64,000 nucleotides of DNA from Paenibacillus agricola (GTDB lineage Bacteria; Bacillota; Bacilli; Paenibacillales; NBRC-103111), in NCBI RefSeq assembly GCF_011440305.1, contig NZ_JAAOIW010000005.1:248001-312000 (forward strand). Direction: 5' to 3'. This document shows, in pieces, positions 17,146 to 25,845 of the stretch (positions are counted from its first letter, which is position 1; each line of letters begins with the position of its first letter). The notes beneath the pieces were generated by a model. The model was given only the letters and a program-made list of their open reading frames with translations, had not been told where the DNA came from and made no database searches. The translations under genes and the position numbers were made by a program.

Positions 17146-18093
17146 TTAATTTTGCAAAGCTTCAGGCGTTTTTAGCATAATGCTTGCCAGTTGGTCGAGT
17201 CCCCTTAATTGCTGCATAATCAGACGGTCTTTGGCATCAAACAGATTGGCGTCTTTAACCCGGCATTGCAGCGTAAATCCGAGCCCTTGCTCCTGCAAAT
17301 AATATTTGGCATTTACCGGATACAATTGATGCTCCACCATCGAGGATATGCCTATATAATTTTGCAGCATTGCCGCTTGCTCGGGGTCGCTTTGCCAATT
17401 ATTCAGCAGCCATGCATAAAGCTCGGGATGGAAATTGGCCATAATTCCACTGAAGCCAGCCGCTCCAATTTTCAAGGATTCCAATAGGGTTGCTGAATTG
17501 GCATTGAATATTTTAAGCGGACTTCCGCTTACCGCCTGCAGCTTAGCTTGAATTTGCTCCAAATTGCAGCATGTATCTTTGAGGAAAAGGAACCTGCCTG
17601 TAGACGCGCACCAAGCCAAAAGCTCAGGCGACATTAAACGCTTGTACGGATAAGGGCATTCATAGATGCCAAAGGAAATATCGGGCACTGCTGCTAAAAT
17701 AGCTTCGGCATTTTGTTTCCAAATATCGTCGGATTCATCTTGGGCGGCCAGACGGTTACTCACCATCACAAAAGCTTCAATGCCTACTGCGGATATCTCT
17801 TTAATCTCTTCGATTTGCCCTTCGAGGGAATCGGACACATGCCCAGAAGCAATAACAGGCACACGGCCGGCCGCATGCTTCTTCACAAATGTGGTTAGCT
17901 CCACTCTTTCTTCGAGCGACAGCATAAACATTTCACTTGACTGGCATACCGCGAATAGCCCATGCACACCCCGGTCAATATACCAATCAATCAGATTTCC
18001 CAACGCTTTGTAATCGATTTCATTTGCTTCGGTAAATGGAGTGACCATCGTAGGCCATACACCATCAACGATCGAGTTTTTAAGTGATAACAT
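17146..18093 (-). CDS. DapA/NanA-family aldolase (class I pyruvate-type)
   Basis: A 315-aa TIM-barrel protein of the dihydrodipicolinate synthase / N-acetylneuraminate lyase family. The N-terminus has GVWPTMVTPFTEANEIDY, then GVHGLFAVCQSSEM (the substrate loop, GxxGE-like with SSE), a tyrosine in FGIYECPYPYKR, and the Schiff-base lysine in FLFLKDTCC. The usual GTTGE loop is altered to QSSE, so this is not a standard DapA. A keto-deoxy-sugar-acid aldolase or lyase is more likely. Upstream, at 18123-18134, TAAAACGTTATT resembles a LacI-type operator, and the LacI gene lies just across the terminator. Confidence 0.85.
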   Translation of the reverse strand: MLSLKNSIVDGVWPTMVTPFTEANEIDYKALGNLIDWYIDRGVHGLFAVCQSSEMFMLSLEERVELTTFVKKHAAGRVPVIASGHVSDSLEGQIEEIKEISAVGIEAFVMVSNRLAAQDESDDIWKQNAEAILAAVPDISFGIYECPYPYKRLMSPELLAWCASTGRFLFLKDTCCNLEQIQAKLQAVSGSPLKIFNANSATLLESLKIGAAGFSGIMANFHPELYAWLLNNWQSDPEQAAMLQNYIGISSMVEHQLYPVNAKYYLQEQGLGFTLQCRVKDANLFDAKDRLIMQQLRGLDQLASIMLKTPEALQN

Positions 18094-18208
18094 CCAAACA
18101 CGCTTCTCTCTTTTAGGTTTGCTAAAACGTTATTCCTAATTTGATTATATTTTCATTCCAGATGGCTGTCAATCAAATTAAATGAAATGCAGGGCGCGCA
18201 CAATCAAG

Positions 18209-18280
18209 CATGACCGAATACGAAAGAGCATTTTATCAGTTGTTGGCGCGGGCAAAGTCCGATGTTGAAATTAAACAGTA
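18209..18280 (+). CDS. Possible 23-residue small ORF before a terminator
   Basis: ATG 18209 to the TAA just before the terminator at 18281 encodes MTEYERAFYQLLARAKSD and five more residues. No good ribosome binding site is visible, and it could be a remnant or chance. It is listed because its stop codon sits directly at the base of the terminator stem. Confidence 0.15.
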
Positions 18281-18326
18281 AAAAGACAGCAAGGGCTCGT
18301 AAATCGAGTCGCTTGCTGTCTTTTTA
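18281..18326. terminator. Bidirectional terminator downstream of the aldo/keto reductase gene
   Basis: Fourteen-base arms (18281-18294 and 18313-18326) with an inner CTCG/CGAG pairing and A/T flanks. Confidence 0.75.
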
Positions 18327-18347
18327 TCATTTGTTACGCTTTACATC

Positions 18348-19337
18348 TTATTTCAATACCTGATGAGAAATCATGCTGATATGATCGATCTCACTATCTG
18401 TTAAAGAAAACTTCATTGCTTTCACATTTTCCTCAGCGTGGTGAACCTTTGATGCGCCCGGAATGGCAAACACCGTCTCGCCATTGGCATGAATCATCCA
18501 GTTGAGCGCTATTTGTGTCGGCGAAGCGTCGTATTTCAGTGCCAGCTGCTCCAGCATATCTACAAGTGGCTTCGACTTTTGCAGCCCTGAGGTGCGAAAT
18601 GCCGATGCCCATTTACGCGGTCCTGTAATGGACTTCACTAGAGCAGGGTCCTTATGGAACTTCCCGCTTAATATCCCTTGCTCTAACGGCGAATACGCAA
18701 TGATGGCAATGCCCAGCTCTTTGGCTGTGTCCAAAATTCCATTTCGCTCAATCCTGCGATCCAGCAAGCTGTATTTCACTTGATTGGATGCCAAACGCAG
18801 CCCATGCTCCTGCAACACGCGATCCGCTTCGCGCATTTTTTGTGCAGAAAAGTTACTAACACCTACATGCTTGATCTTCCCCTGCTTAACCAGCTCCGCC
18901 ATCGCATTCATCTCACTAGCTACCGATGAGAAGGAATACGGCTGGTGCACCTGATAAAGGTGAATCGTCCGATGATCCAATAAACGGAGACGCTCATCAA
19001 TTGTGGCTTTAATACTGGCGGCAGTACGGAATACAGGCCACCATTTTGTCGCAATATAAGCATGATCTGCCGCGGGGCTGCCGATTTCTTTTAAAGCATT
19101 AGCCAGTATTTGCTCCGACTGCCCACCGCCGTATATTTCAGCAGTATCAAACCAATTCATTCCGCCTTGCAGGCTGGTCTGGACAATCTTAAGCACATCC
19201 TCGCGACGAAGCACCGGCCAAAATTTGCCGACCATACCTTTTCCATTGCTGAACTGCCAGCAGCCAAGCCCGAGTGGGGTGAGCATCAAATTCGAGTTCC
19301 CCAGCTTCCTTAGTTCAATAGCGGCTTCCAGAACCAT
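18348..19337 (-). CDS. Aldo/keto reductase
   Basis: A 329-aa NADPH-dependent (beta/alpha)8 oxidoreductase. The catalytic tetrad is visible: Asp and Tyr in WFDTAEIYGGGQSE, Lys in IATKWWPVF and His in LYQVHQPY. The C-terminal coenzyme loop appears as FAIPGASKVHHAEEN. The substrate is unknown. The TetR-family gene lies 34 bp upstream on the same strand, so the two probably form an operon controlled by the palindromes at 20158-20180. Confidence 0.92.
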   Translation of the reverse strand: MVLEAAIELRKLGNSNLMLTPLGLGCWQFSNGKGMVGKFWPVLRREDVLKIVQTSLQGGMNWFDTAEIYGGGQSEQILANALKEIGSPAADHAYIATKWWPVFRTAASIKATIDERLRLLDHRTIHLYQVHQPYSFSSVASEMNAMAELVKQGKIKHVGVSNFSAQKMREADRVLQEHGLRLASNQVKYSLLDRRIERNGILDTAKELGIAIIAYSPLEQGILSGKFHKDPALVKSITGPRKWASAFRTSGLQKSKPLVDMLEQLALKYDASPTQIALNWMIHANGETVFAIPGASKVHHAEENVKAMKFSLTDSEIDHISMISHQVLK

Positions 19338-19371
19338 AATCCTTCACCTGTTCCTGTCCGATTTATGGCAG

Positions 19372-20118
19372 CTATTCTATGATAATTCGACTGCCATTCA
19401 ACAATTCTTCGAAATCTTCTTTTAAAGCTTCCTCTACCTTCTCCACAACCCCTCTGTAATCACAATCCCCTGATATCGGGTGCCAGCGGTAGCCATCAAG
19501 CAGTCTGGAGGCAGATTCCAAATGCGCATACATAAAAGCTCTATAGCTTTCTGGAGTTTTGCAGCTTCCATACATCATCGTGATCATGCCAAAGCTAAAA
19601 GCCTGATTGGCAAGTGCCACCATATCCGCGCTAATTCCCACGGGTAGCTTTAAGTCGCCTTGGTCTACTGCTTCTTGGATAAGCGCCAACAGCAGCTTTT
19701 GGAGGTCCAGCTGTAATTGTTCCAGCTTCACCTTTCGCGAAGCCGAGATTTTCCCTTGCATAGCCGCAGTGTTCGGCGCCATCAAACGCGCAGATTCATG
19801 AAAGTAACGGTAGTCAAACAAGCTATGCGCTACATGAATACCTAACTGCCTGTCTCTGGTCGTCAAAGGAAGATCGATTACTTTTTGAAATAAACGAAAC
19901 AAGATTAGAAACTTTTCATAATAGATCCCCGTTAACAAATCCTCCTTGCACCCAAAATGCTTGTAGACTGTGCCTTTCGAATATTCGGAGCTTGCGACAA
20001 GCTTATCCATATTCAGTTCCGCTTCTCCATCCTTACTCAAAATCTGGTCAGCTAAACGAATAAGAAGCTGTTCCCGTTCCTCAAACTCCCGCTGTTTCCT
20101 ATTGTGCGTAATCTTCAA
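19372..20118 (-). CDS. TetR-family regulator of the aldo/keto reductase operon
   Basis: A 248-aa regulator with an N-terminal TetR domain (about 12-60: LIRLADQILSKDGEAELNMD, then YSKGTVYKHFGCKEDLLTG) and a long helical C-terminal domain. The start is TTG 20118 with a weak AGGT-type site upstream, so a few residues of uncertainty remain. Overlapping perfect palindromes lie 40-62 bp upstream across the predicted promoter. Autoregulation of the two-gene operon is likely. Confidence 0.87.
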   Translation of the reverse strand: MKITHNRKQREFEEREQLLIRLADQILSKDGEAELNMDKLVASSEYSKGTVYKHFGCKEDLLTGIYYEKFLILFRLFQKVIDLPLTTRDRQLGIHVAHSLFDYRYFHESARLMAPNTAAMQGKISASRKVKLEQLQLDLQKLLLALIQEAVDQGDLKLPVGISADMVALANQAFSFGMITMMYGSCKTPESYRAFMYAHLESASRLLDGYRWHPISGDCDYRGVVEKVEEALKEDFEELLNGSRIIIE

Positions 20119-20157
20119 GGTGATAGATACCTACTTCGCTTAATTTAATGATCAATA

Positions 20158-20180
20158 CGTCATATAATGACGATCCGTCA
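20158..20180. promoter_or_regulatory. Two overlapping palindromes, TetR operator
   Basis: CGTCAT-ATA-ATGACG (20158-20172) and TGACG-ATC-CGTCA (20168-20180) share the TGACG arm. Read leftward, a TTGACG -35 (beginning inside the second palindrome) and a TATTGA -10, 18 bp on, span the pair. Confidence 0.6.
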
Positions 20181-20227
20181 ATTATATAATAAAGAGGTTC
20201 GATTATGCAACCTTCTAAAAAATGATG

Positions 20228-20256
20228 AACCTGAGTCGGCTCCATGACATACAATA
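20228..20256 (+). promoter_or_regulatory. Sigma-K (or sigma-E) type sporulation promoter
   Basis: AACC (20228-20231), exactly 16 bp, then CATACAATA (20248-20256). This matches the sigma-K pattern mACm-N16-CATAnnnTA known from Bacillus, and sits about 45 bp before the LysM protein start. Confidence 0.5.
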
Positions 20257-20300
20257 CATGGTCAAATGCCTATATAATAAAAAATTGGAGGGTAACCTAT

Positions 20301-21179
20301 ATGGATCGTGCTTACGGATACGGAGGTTTTGGACAGTTTGGCGCCCCTTTTAACCCTTATTTTTTCCCGCGTCGCAGATTTGTTCCCTTTTTCTTTCTTT
20401 CCCCTTTTTTCTTTCCGTTTTTTAGGGGAGAAGAGGATCGGGATGGAACCTATTTTGCTAAGCACCAATGCATGCATGGGGATACTATGGGAGCGCTGGC
20501 CCAGCAGTATAATGTTCCCCAACCGATTCTTGAGGCGATGAACCCGCACATCCAGAATCCTAAAGCGTTAGAACCAGGAAGCATTACTTATATACCGCGG
20601 ATGGATAAGATGTATTGCCACAGAATGTATATTGAGCAAGAAGGGCAGGAGCATCAAGGAGCTACCCCTTCCCCACAGCACTCGCACCACTCTCATTATC
20701 CACAGCATTCACAGCAACCGACCATGACGGATTTTAGAAACCCAGCTAAGAATCCTAATGCTGCTTTTACCCAGCCGGTTTATCCATATGCGCATATCCC
20801 GCAATATCCAGGTGTCTATCCTTCCGGAGCAGGATCGCAGGGTGGGCATGGCTTAGGTGTCCATGCGGGAGGTTATATAGGCGGCCATGATATGGGTGTT
20901 CATGCTGGCGGACATCTGGGCGGCTATGGAGTAGGCGTTCATGCTGGCGGGCATCTGGACGGCCATGGTGTTGGCGTTCAAACTGGCGGACATCTGGGCA
21001 GCCATGATCTAGGTGTCCATGCTGGCGGCAAATTCGATAGCCACGGTGTGGATCTTCATACAGGTGGTCATATAGACCAATATGCGGCAGGTGTGAATAC
21101 GGGCATTCACCTTGACAAAAACGGCTTGAACGTTCAAGCCGGTGGGCAGCTCGACGGTCCTGATAAGAAAATGACATAA
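20301..21179 (+). CDS. LysM-domain protein with eight 13-residue Gly/His repeats, likely spore surface
   Basis: A 292-aa protein. ATG 20301 is used (GGAGGG upstream) instead of the longer frame at 20244. The N-terminus is rich in Phe/Pro/Gly (a hydrophobic FFF segment at about 30-45). A LysM-like domain follows (about 52-102: HGDTMGALAQQYNVPQPIL to YIPRM), then a His/Pro/Tyr-rich linker. Eight tandem 13-residue repeats, 20841-21152, follow the pattern GGHGxGVHAGGHL and decay toward the C-terminus. There is no signal peptide. With the sigma-K-like promoter, this suggests a coat or cortex-associated protein similar in style to SafA. The exact role is not known. Confidence 0.75.
   Translation: MDRAYGYGGFGQFGAPFNPYFFPRRRFVPFFFLSPFFFPFFRGEEDRDGTYFAKHQCMHGDTMGALAQQYNVPQPILEAMNPHIQNPKALEPGSITYIPRMDKMYCHRMYIEQEGQEHQGATPSPQHSHHSHYPQHSQQPTMTDFRNPAKNPNAAFTQPVYPYAHIPQYPGVYPSGAGSQGGHGLGVHAGGYIGGHDMGVHAGGHLGGYGVGVHAGGHLDGHGVGVQTGGHLGSHDLGVHAGGKFDSHGVDLHTGGHIDQYAAGVNTGIHLDKNGLNVQAGGQLDGPDKKMT
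20841..21152 (+). repeat. Eight tandem 39-bp coding repeats
   Basis: In-frame 39-bp units, each coding 13 residues. The first five are closest to G-G-H-x-x-G-V-H-A-G-G-H-L and the last three are divergent. Unit number may vary between strains. Confidence 0.85.
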
Positions 21180-21240
21180 ATCGCATGGTTTTTGCGCAGC
21201 ATATACATGTACAACATATATGCATTGGGAGGGATTTGGA

Positions 21241-21432
21241 ATGGAGAACAAAAAGCACCAAGGCAATTATTTAGGTACAACGAATATGTCTGCGGAAAAT
21301 CAAGATATGGCTTTCGTCAACGATACATTGGAAAATGCCAAGAACAAAACCCCAGTCAATATTATGAAAGATGATATCAACAAAGACTTCGAGCTTACAA
21401 AACAAAAACCGCTGGATGTGGATGATATTTAA
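21241..21432 (+). CDS. Small hydrophilic protein of unknown function
   Basis: A 63-aa protein beginning MENKKHQGNYLGTTNMS, with no membrane segment and many Asn, Lys and Asp. ATG 21241 has GGGAGG upstream. It lies 61 bp after the LysM protein gene on the same strand and is followed by a strong terminator, so the two probably share a transcript. That suggests, weakly, a spore-related role. No family is recognised. Confidence 0.6.
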   Translation: MENKKHQGNYLGTTNMSAENQDMAFVNDTLENAKNKTPVNIMKDDINKDFELTKQKPLDVDDI

Positions 21433-21453
21433 AGGTTGCCCTATCCTAAAAGC

Positions 21454-21496
21454 AAAAGAACCTCCTAATCCACTATTTCAGTGGGGAGGTTCTTTT
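21454..21496 (+). terminator. Intrinsic terminator after the LysM/small protein pair
   Basis: Twelve-base arms AAAAGAACCTCC/GGAGGTTCTTTT with an inner CCACT/AGTGG pairing. Confidence 0.8.
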
Positions 21497-21592
21497 GGGC
21501 ATTCGCAGCAAAGCCTTATTTGAACAGCAGCTTATGCTTAACGAGAATGGGATGAACAATCCATTCTACTGATTATATGAGGAGAGATTTTA

Positions 21593-23302
21593 TTGGCTAC
21601 TATGGTACAGATATTACCACCTCAGATGCAGTCAGCAAAAAAAACGCTGGGCCAGTATTTGTTCGATTGTCTGAAACAAGAGGGAATAACCGAAATCTTT
21701 GGCGTGCCCGGCGACTATAATTTCTCTCTGCTCGATACGCTTGAGAAATACGAAGGCATCCAATTTATTAATGGACGAAACGAGTTAAATTCCGGCTACG
21801 CTGCAGACAGTTATGCCCGTATCAAAGGAATAGGGGCGCTAATCACCACCTTTGGCGTTGGGGAAATGAGCGCTTGCAATGCGATTGCTGGCGCCTACAG
21901 CGAAGAAATCCCTCTGATTCATATAGTCGGTTCCCCCAAATCGATGGATCAGCAGGCACACAAGCTCATGCATCACACCTTGATGGATGGGGATTATGAT
22001 ATATTTCGCAAGGTATATGAGCATATCACCAGCTACACAGCAATCTTGACGCCAGAAAATGCAGAGATGGAAATTCCGGCAGCAATCCGAATGGCAAAGC
22101 AGAAGAAAAAACCGGTATACTTAGTCGTTGCAATTGACCTTGTTATGAAACCTGTTATACCACACAACGAAATGATGGCAGAACCGACCAAGACGAACGA
22201 AAATTCTCTGCAGGCAGCAACGACCCATGTAAGGCAACTGTTAGGGCAGAAGCGAAATGCAGTCATTATGACGGATATGAAGGTGCTCCGATACGGACTC
22301 GAAACCGCCGTACAGAAGCTGGCCGAACAACTGAACGTACCTGTGGCATCTATGATGCAAGGAAAGGGCGCCTTTGACGAGAGCCATCCTCAATATATCG
22401 GCATGTATGGCGGCGCCTTTGCCAGCGGGGATGTACGTAGAATTGTTGAAAACGCCGATTGTATCATTGCGGTTGGCCTTCTATGGTCAGACAGTAACAC
22501 TGCCGCTTTTACTGCAAAGCTGAACCCTCTAACCATAGTGGACATTCAGCCCAATTCAGTTAAGATCGGTGATGCAACTTATTCGAGCATTAGGGCTGAA
22601 GATATGTTGAACGCGCTCCAGACCATCGGATATAAGGAAACGCAGCAGATCCCTGCCGCCAGTTTTCCGTACGACACAGTTATAGGCAAGCCGGAGCAGC
22701 TGATTGGCGCTACTTCGTATTATCCCCGTTTCCAGCGGATGCTTAAAAATAATGACATTGTAGTTGTGGAAACGGGTACGTTTGTCTATGGAATGTCGCA
22801 AATTAGATTGCCAAAAGGAGCAACTTACATCGCTCAAGCGGGGTGGCAGAGTATCGGCTATGCGACCCCGGCCGCATTCGGCGCGTGTATTGCTGCTGCA
22901 AACCGACGAGTTTTGCTATTTACCGGCGATGGCTCCCTGCAATTGACTGCTCAGGAAATCAGTTCAATGCTGGAAAATGGATGCAAACCCATCATTTTCG
23001 TGCTCAACAACAAAGTCTACGCCATTGAAAAATACTTAAATGTAAAAACTGTTAATCAGAAATATAACCAGGTTCCTCATTGGAAATATACCAAGCTAGT
23101 CGAGGCTTTTGGCGGTCAGGCGTTCACTGCGGAAGTGCGGACTAACCATGAACTGGAGGATGCAATAGCTCAAGCGGAGATTCAAAACGCAAATAAGCTG
23201 TGCATCATTGAGATGCTTGTACACGATCCGATGGATGCGCCTGATTATCTTCACAAGATGCGCAGTTACTTGGAGGATCAGGAAAAACGAATGCATGAAT
23301 GA
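21593..23302 (+). CDS. Pyruvate/indolepyruvate decarboxylase-type ThDP enzyme
   Basis: A 569-aa thiamine-diphosphate-dependent 2-oxo acid decarboxylase. Marks: IFGVPGDYNFSLLD, the catalytic glutamate in NGRNELNSGYAADSYAR, the paired histidines in QAHKLMHHTLMDGDYD (the HH motif that separates PDC/IPDC from acetolactate synthase), and the ThDP-binding GDGSLQLTAQEI to NNKVYAIEKYL. The products would be acetaldehyde from pyruvate, or an aryl aldehyde as in indole-3-acetate synthesis. TTG 21593 has AGGAGAG upstream; ATG 21602 is a close alternative. The substrate cannot be decided here. Confidence 0.9.
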   Translation: MATMVQILPPQMQSAKKTLGQYLFDCLKQEGITEIFGVPGDYNFSLLDTLEKYEGIQFINGRNELNSGYAADSYARIKGIGALITTFGVGEMSACNAIAGAYSEEIPLIHIVGSPKSMDQQAHKLMHHTLMDGDYDIFRKVYEHITSYTAILTPENAEMEIPAAIRMAKQKKKPVYLVVAIDLVMKPVIPHNEMMAEPTKTNENSLQAATTHVRQLLGQKRNAVIMTDMKVLRYGLETAVQKLAEQLNVPVASMMQGKGAFDESHPQYIGMYGGAFASGDVRRIVENADCIIAVGLLWSDSNTAAFTAKLNPLTIVDIQPNSVKIGDATYSSIRAEDMLNALQTIGYKETQQIPAASFPYDTVIGKPEQLIGATSYYPRFQRMLKNNDIVVVETGTFVYGMSQIRLPKGATYIAQAGWQSIGYATPAAFGACIAAANRRVLLFTGDGSLQLTAQEISSMLENGCKPIIFVLNNKVYAIEKYLNVKTVNQKYNQVPHWKYTKLVEAFGGQAFTAEVRTNHELEDAIAQAEIQNANKLCIIEMLVHDPMDAPDYLHKMRSYLEDQEKRMHE

Positions 23303-23441
23303 ACCTGCTTTAATATTCACTGGATTGGGCGTTCACAGTGATCCGAGTTTCGAAGAATTAACCTTTATATTGGGAAGACAATAAATAGTAAGGGCTAGAG
23401 CAAATGAAGCTCCCCCTAAATCTTTGCATTTTAAAAACAAA

Positions 23442-23461
23442 AAACGGCATCTCTGCCGTTT
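23442..23461 (-). terminator. Terminator of the tRNA-Ala gene
   Basis: Arms AAACGGCA and TGCCGTTT with a 4-base loop, and a T-run on the leftward strand, about 15 bp after the tRNA 3' end. Confidence 0.7.
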
Positions 23462-23475
23462 CTTAGTTACTCTTA

Positions 23476-23548
<73 letters not shown>

Positions 23549-23684
23549 ATGATCACTATCTTATACTATGGATGGGAGGCTTGTAGCTTCCCCATGTCCC
23601 CAATAAAATTGTTCATTTGGCGACAAAAATGATCATACCACAGAGACTTTCCGTTTGTCAACAACGAGTTGGCTCAGAACTCGA

Positions 23685-24167
23685 TTAGAACCCTTGCTTG
23701 TCTTCGCCAACACGATTTTTGGACAAAATTTCGGTTAATTCCCTCATGAACATATTGATATCTTTAAATTGGCGATACACGGAAGCAAAGCGAATATAAG
23801 CTACCTCGTCCACTGGATACAACTGCTCCATCACGATCTCGCCAATGTCGCGGCTGTTAACCTCAGCATGGGCGGTATTGCGGATTTGTTTCTCCACCTC
23901 AGATACGATCATATCGAGCTGTTCGACAGACACAGGCCGCTTCTCACAGGCTCGGATGAGTCCACGCAGCATCTTCTCGCGGCTGAATTCTTCACGGCTA
24001 CCATCCTTCTTGATGACGATCAGTGGTGTTTCCTCGATCATTTCGAAGGTAGTAAAGCGTTTCGTGCATTTCTCACATTCTCTGCGGCGTCGGATCGATT
24101 TATTCTCATTCGCAGCGCGGGAGTCCAGCACTTTGGTGCCGTGGTAATCACAATACGGACATTTCAT
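23685..24167 (-). CDS. nrdR: Ribonucleotide reductase repressor NrdR
   Basis: A 160-aa ATP-cone transcriptional repressor of ribonucleotide reductase genes. The N-terminal zinc ribbon has CPYC (residues 3-6) and CEKC (about 31-34), with [18 protein letters not shown] between. The ATP-cone follows ([19 protein letters not shown] to [13 protein letters not shown]). ATG 24167 has GAGGAG upstream. In Bacillus it lies in the same chromosomal neighbourhood as coaE and polA, as here. Confidence 0.96.
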   Translation of the reverse strand: MKCPYCDYHGTKVLDSRAANENKSIRRRRECEKCTKRFTTFEMIEETPLIVIKKDGSREEFSREKMLRGLIRACEKRPVSVEQLDMIVSEVEKQIRNTAHAEVNSRDIGEIVMEQLYPVDEVAYIRFASVYRQFKDINMFMRELTEILSKNRVGEDKQGF

Positions 24168-24231
24168 CGGGTGTAATTCTCCTCTTTTTTAATGGGGCAG
24201 CAAGCCATTCATAATTGCCAGCGAATCCCTG

Positions 24232-24260
24232 TAATGAAGTTCAGATATAAGCACATAATA
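24232..24260 (+). promoter_or_regulatory. Possible sigma-G promoter of the SASP gene
   Basis: TAATG (24232-24236), 17 bp, then CATAATA (24254-24260), close to the sigma-G form gnATR-N17/18-CATnnTA known from Bacillus forespore genes. Confidence 0.4.
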
Positions 24261-24291
24261 GGTTTACCAACTTACAAGGAGGTGAACACAT

Positions 24292-24516
24292 ATGGGCGCA
24301 GGACAATCTCGTAGCAGCAACGTTCTTGTAGTACCACAAGCAGGCCAAGCTTTAGATCAATTGAAATACGAAGTAGCACAGGAATTGGGTATCTCCATTC
24401 CCCAAGACGGTTACTACGGTAACATGGCTACTCGTGACACAGGTGCAATCGGTGGACACATTACACGCAGATTAGTACAAATCGCAGAACAACAGCTTGC
24501 TGGTCAATTCAAATAA
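24292..24516 (+). CDS. Alpha/beta-type small acid-soluble spore protein
   Basis: A 74-aa DNA-coating protein of the dormant spore that protects DNA from ultraviolet light. The sequence is typical: VPQAGQALDQLKYEVAQELG in helix 1, GNMATRDTGAIGGHITRRLV in the second half. The GPR protease cleavage region (YEVAQELGI) is present. It is preceded by AAGGAGGTG at 24276-24284 and followed by a hairpin shared with the convergent transglycosylase gene. Confidence 0.97.
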   Translation: MGAGQSRSSNVLVVPQAGQALDQLKYEVAQELGISIPQDGYYGNMATRDTGAIGGHITRRLVQIAEQQLAGQFK

Positions 24517-24537
24517 GGTAAAGTCATTTATAAGCAG

Positions 24538-24583
24538 GAAGTATGGGACGCCGCTTACTTAGCGGCTTGTCCGATACTTCTTT
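24538..24583 (+). terminator. Hairpin terminator of the SASP gene, overlapping the next gene's end
   Basis: Imperfect long stem GAAGTAT..GGAC / GTCC..ATACTTC with an inner CCGC/GCGG, then a short T-run. Its right arm encodes the last residues of the convergent transglycosylase. Confidence 0.55.
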
Positions 24584-25172
24584 GCCTTTCAGGAGAAATT
24601 CCCCAGTCCTCTGCGTAAAGCTGATCATATTTATTATAATAGTATAAAACACGTTGAAGGTAGTGTCTCGTTTCCCCATACGGAATAGATCCAGCATGCT
24701 CCAAAGTTCCGTCCCAAACGTCGGCTTCCAGCCATTCAAATACATTGCCTTGCCCTGCATTATAGCCGGCAATAGCGAGTACAGCATTGCCATTAAATTG
24801 CTTGTGCAGCCAGCTTAAGTACCATGACCCCAATTGAATGCTGACCGCTGGATTATGTAGATCTTTCTTAAAACTTGGTGAGAACTTGCCAGCCTCGACA
24901 ATCCAGTTAGAGGTATCCGGCATAAGCTGCATGAGGCCATAGGCGCCTTTTTTGGATTCAATGTCGTTTACATAATTGGATTCAACCCGAATAATAGCTG
25001 CGATTAAAAATGGATCCAGTTCATAGGCCAAAGCGTTTTTTTGAATTTCTTCCTGGTAACGAATTGGATATAAAATTTTGCTGACAGAGCTGCTGGTTAA
25101 AAATAAAAAACAGATAAAAGCGAGCAATAGTAGGGCAAACATCCTTTTTTTTCGCCAAAAGCTGACGCTCAT
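24555..25172 (-). CDS. Membrane-anchored lytic transglycosylase (SLT domain)
   Basis: A 205-aa peptidoglycan-cleaving enzyme. An N-terminal signal anchor (about 10-28, FALLLLAFICFLFL) precedes an SLT domain with the catalytic glutamate in IIRVESNYV, the GLMQLMP motif and NAGQGNVFEW. It resembles Bacillus YjbJ-type proteins. Its ATG overlaps the coaE stop by 4 bp (ATGA), so it is the last gene of the polA operon as seen here. Confidence 0.92.
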   Translation of the reverse strand: MSVSFWRKKRMFALLLLAFICFLFLTSSSVSKILYPIRYQEEIQKNALAYELDPFLIAAIIRVESNYVNDIESKKGAYGLMQLMPDTSNWIVEAGKFSPSFKKDLHNPAVSIQLGSWYLSWLHKQFNGNAVLAIAGYNAGQGNVFEWLEADVWDGTLEHAGSIPYGETRHYLQRVLYYYNKYDQLYAEDWGISPERQRSIGQAAK

Positions 25173-25765
25173 AGCAGCCCCCTTTCCTTCAATAGCCTGT
25201 CCACCTGACCCTCCGTTTGCGACAAACCTCCCTGATTATCAATCACGATGTCGGCACGTGTTTTTTTAAGCTCGATATCCATTTGCGCATTTAACCGCCG
25301 CTCAGCCTGCTCATGGGATAGGCCGTCACGGGCTGTCAGCCTTTCAAGCTGGACGGATCGAGGCACATAGACAACAACAACCGCTTCATACATCGCTTCT
25401 AAGCCAGATTCATATAATAAAGGCACATCTACAACGACCAGCTTGTCTGGATGATTATGCTCATAATACTCCATGCGCTCTCGCATCAAAGCACGGATCG
25501 AAGGATGCATCAGCCCCTCCAAATCCTGTAAAGCCTGCGGATTGCCAAATACAAGCTCCCCTAGCTTTTTGCGGTTTAGCGTACCATCAGGGAGTAAAAC
25601 CTCGGAACCAAAACGTTCAGCTACCTTCTGGAGGACAGGGCTGCCGGGCGCCACTACCTCTCTTGCGATCCGGTCAGCATCAATCAGCAGGGCGCCACGC
25701 TGCACAAGCATATTGGATACTGTGCTTTTGCCGCTGGCAATCCCTCCGGTTAATCCTATGTTCAT
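25169..25765 (-). CDS. coaE: Dephospho-CoA kinase CoaE
   Basis: A 198-aa P-loop kinase making coenzyme A from dephospho-CoA. The Walker A motif is GLTGGIASGKSTV, followed by IDADRIAREV (substrate site) and VDVPLLYESG. The length is normal. It sits downstream of ytaF, as in Bacillus, and is coupled to the transglycosylase gene. Confidence 0.96.
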   Translation of the reverse strand: MNIGLTGGIASGKSTVSNMLVQRGALLIDADRIAREVVAPGSPVLQKVAERFGSEVLLPDGTLNRKKLGELVFGNPQALQDLEGLMHPSIRALMRERMEYYEHNHPDKLVVVDVPLLYESGLEAMYEAVVVVYVPRSVQLERLTARDGLSHEQAERRLNAQMDIELKKTRADIVIDNQGGLSQTEGQVDRLLKERGLL

Positions 25766-25845
25766 GATTAATTCTCCTTAGAGTTTTCGTAGAAAATTTT
25801 CTTCGTAAGAGTTTTGCATAGCAAAACTGACTTCTTCGTATGCAT

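Noticed and set aside
25766-25845. AGTTTTG/CAAAACT hairpin between ytaF and coaE as a terminator
   Set aside because: No T-run follows on the leftward strand and both genes belong to the same operon.
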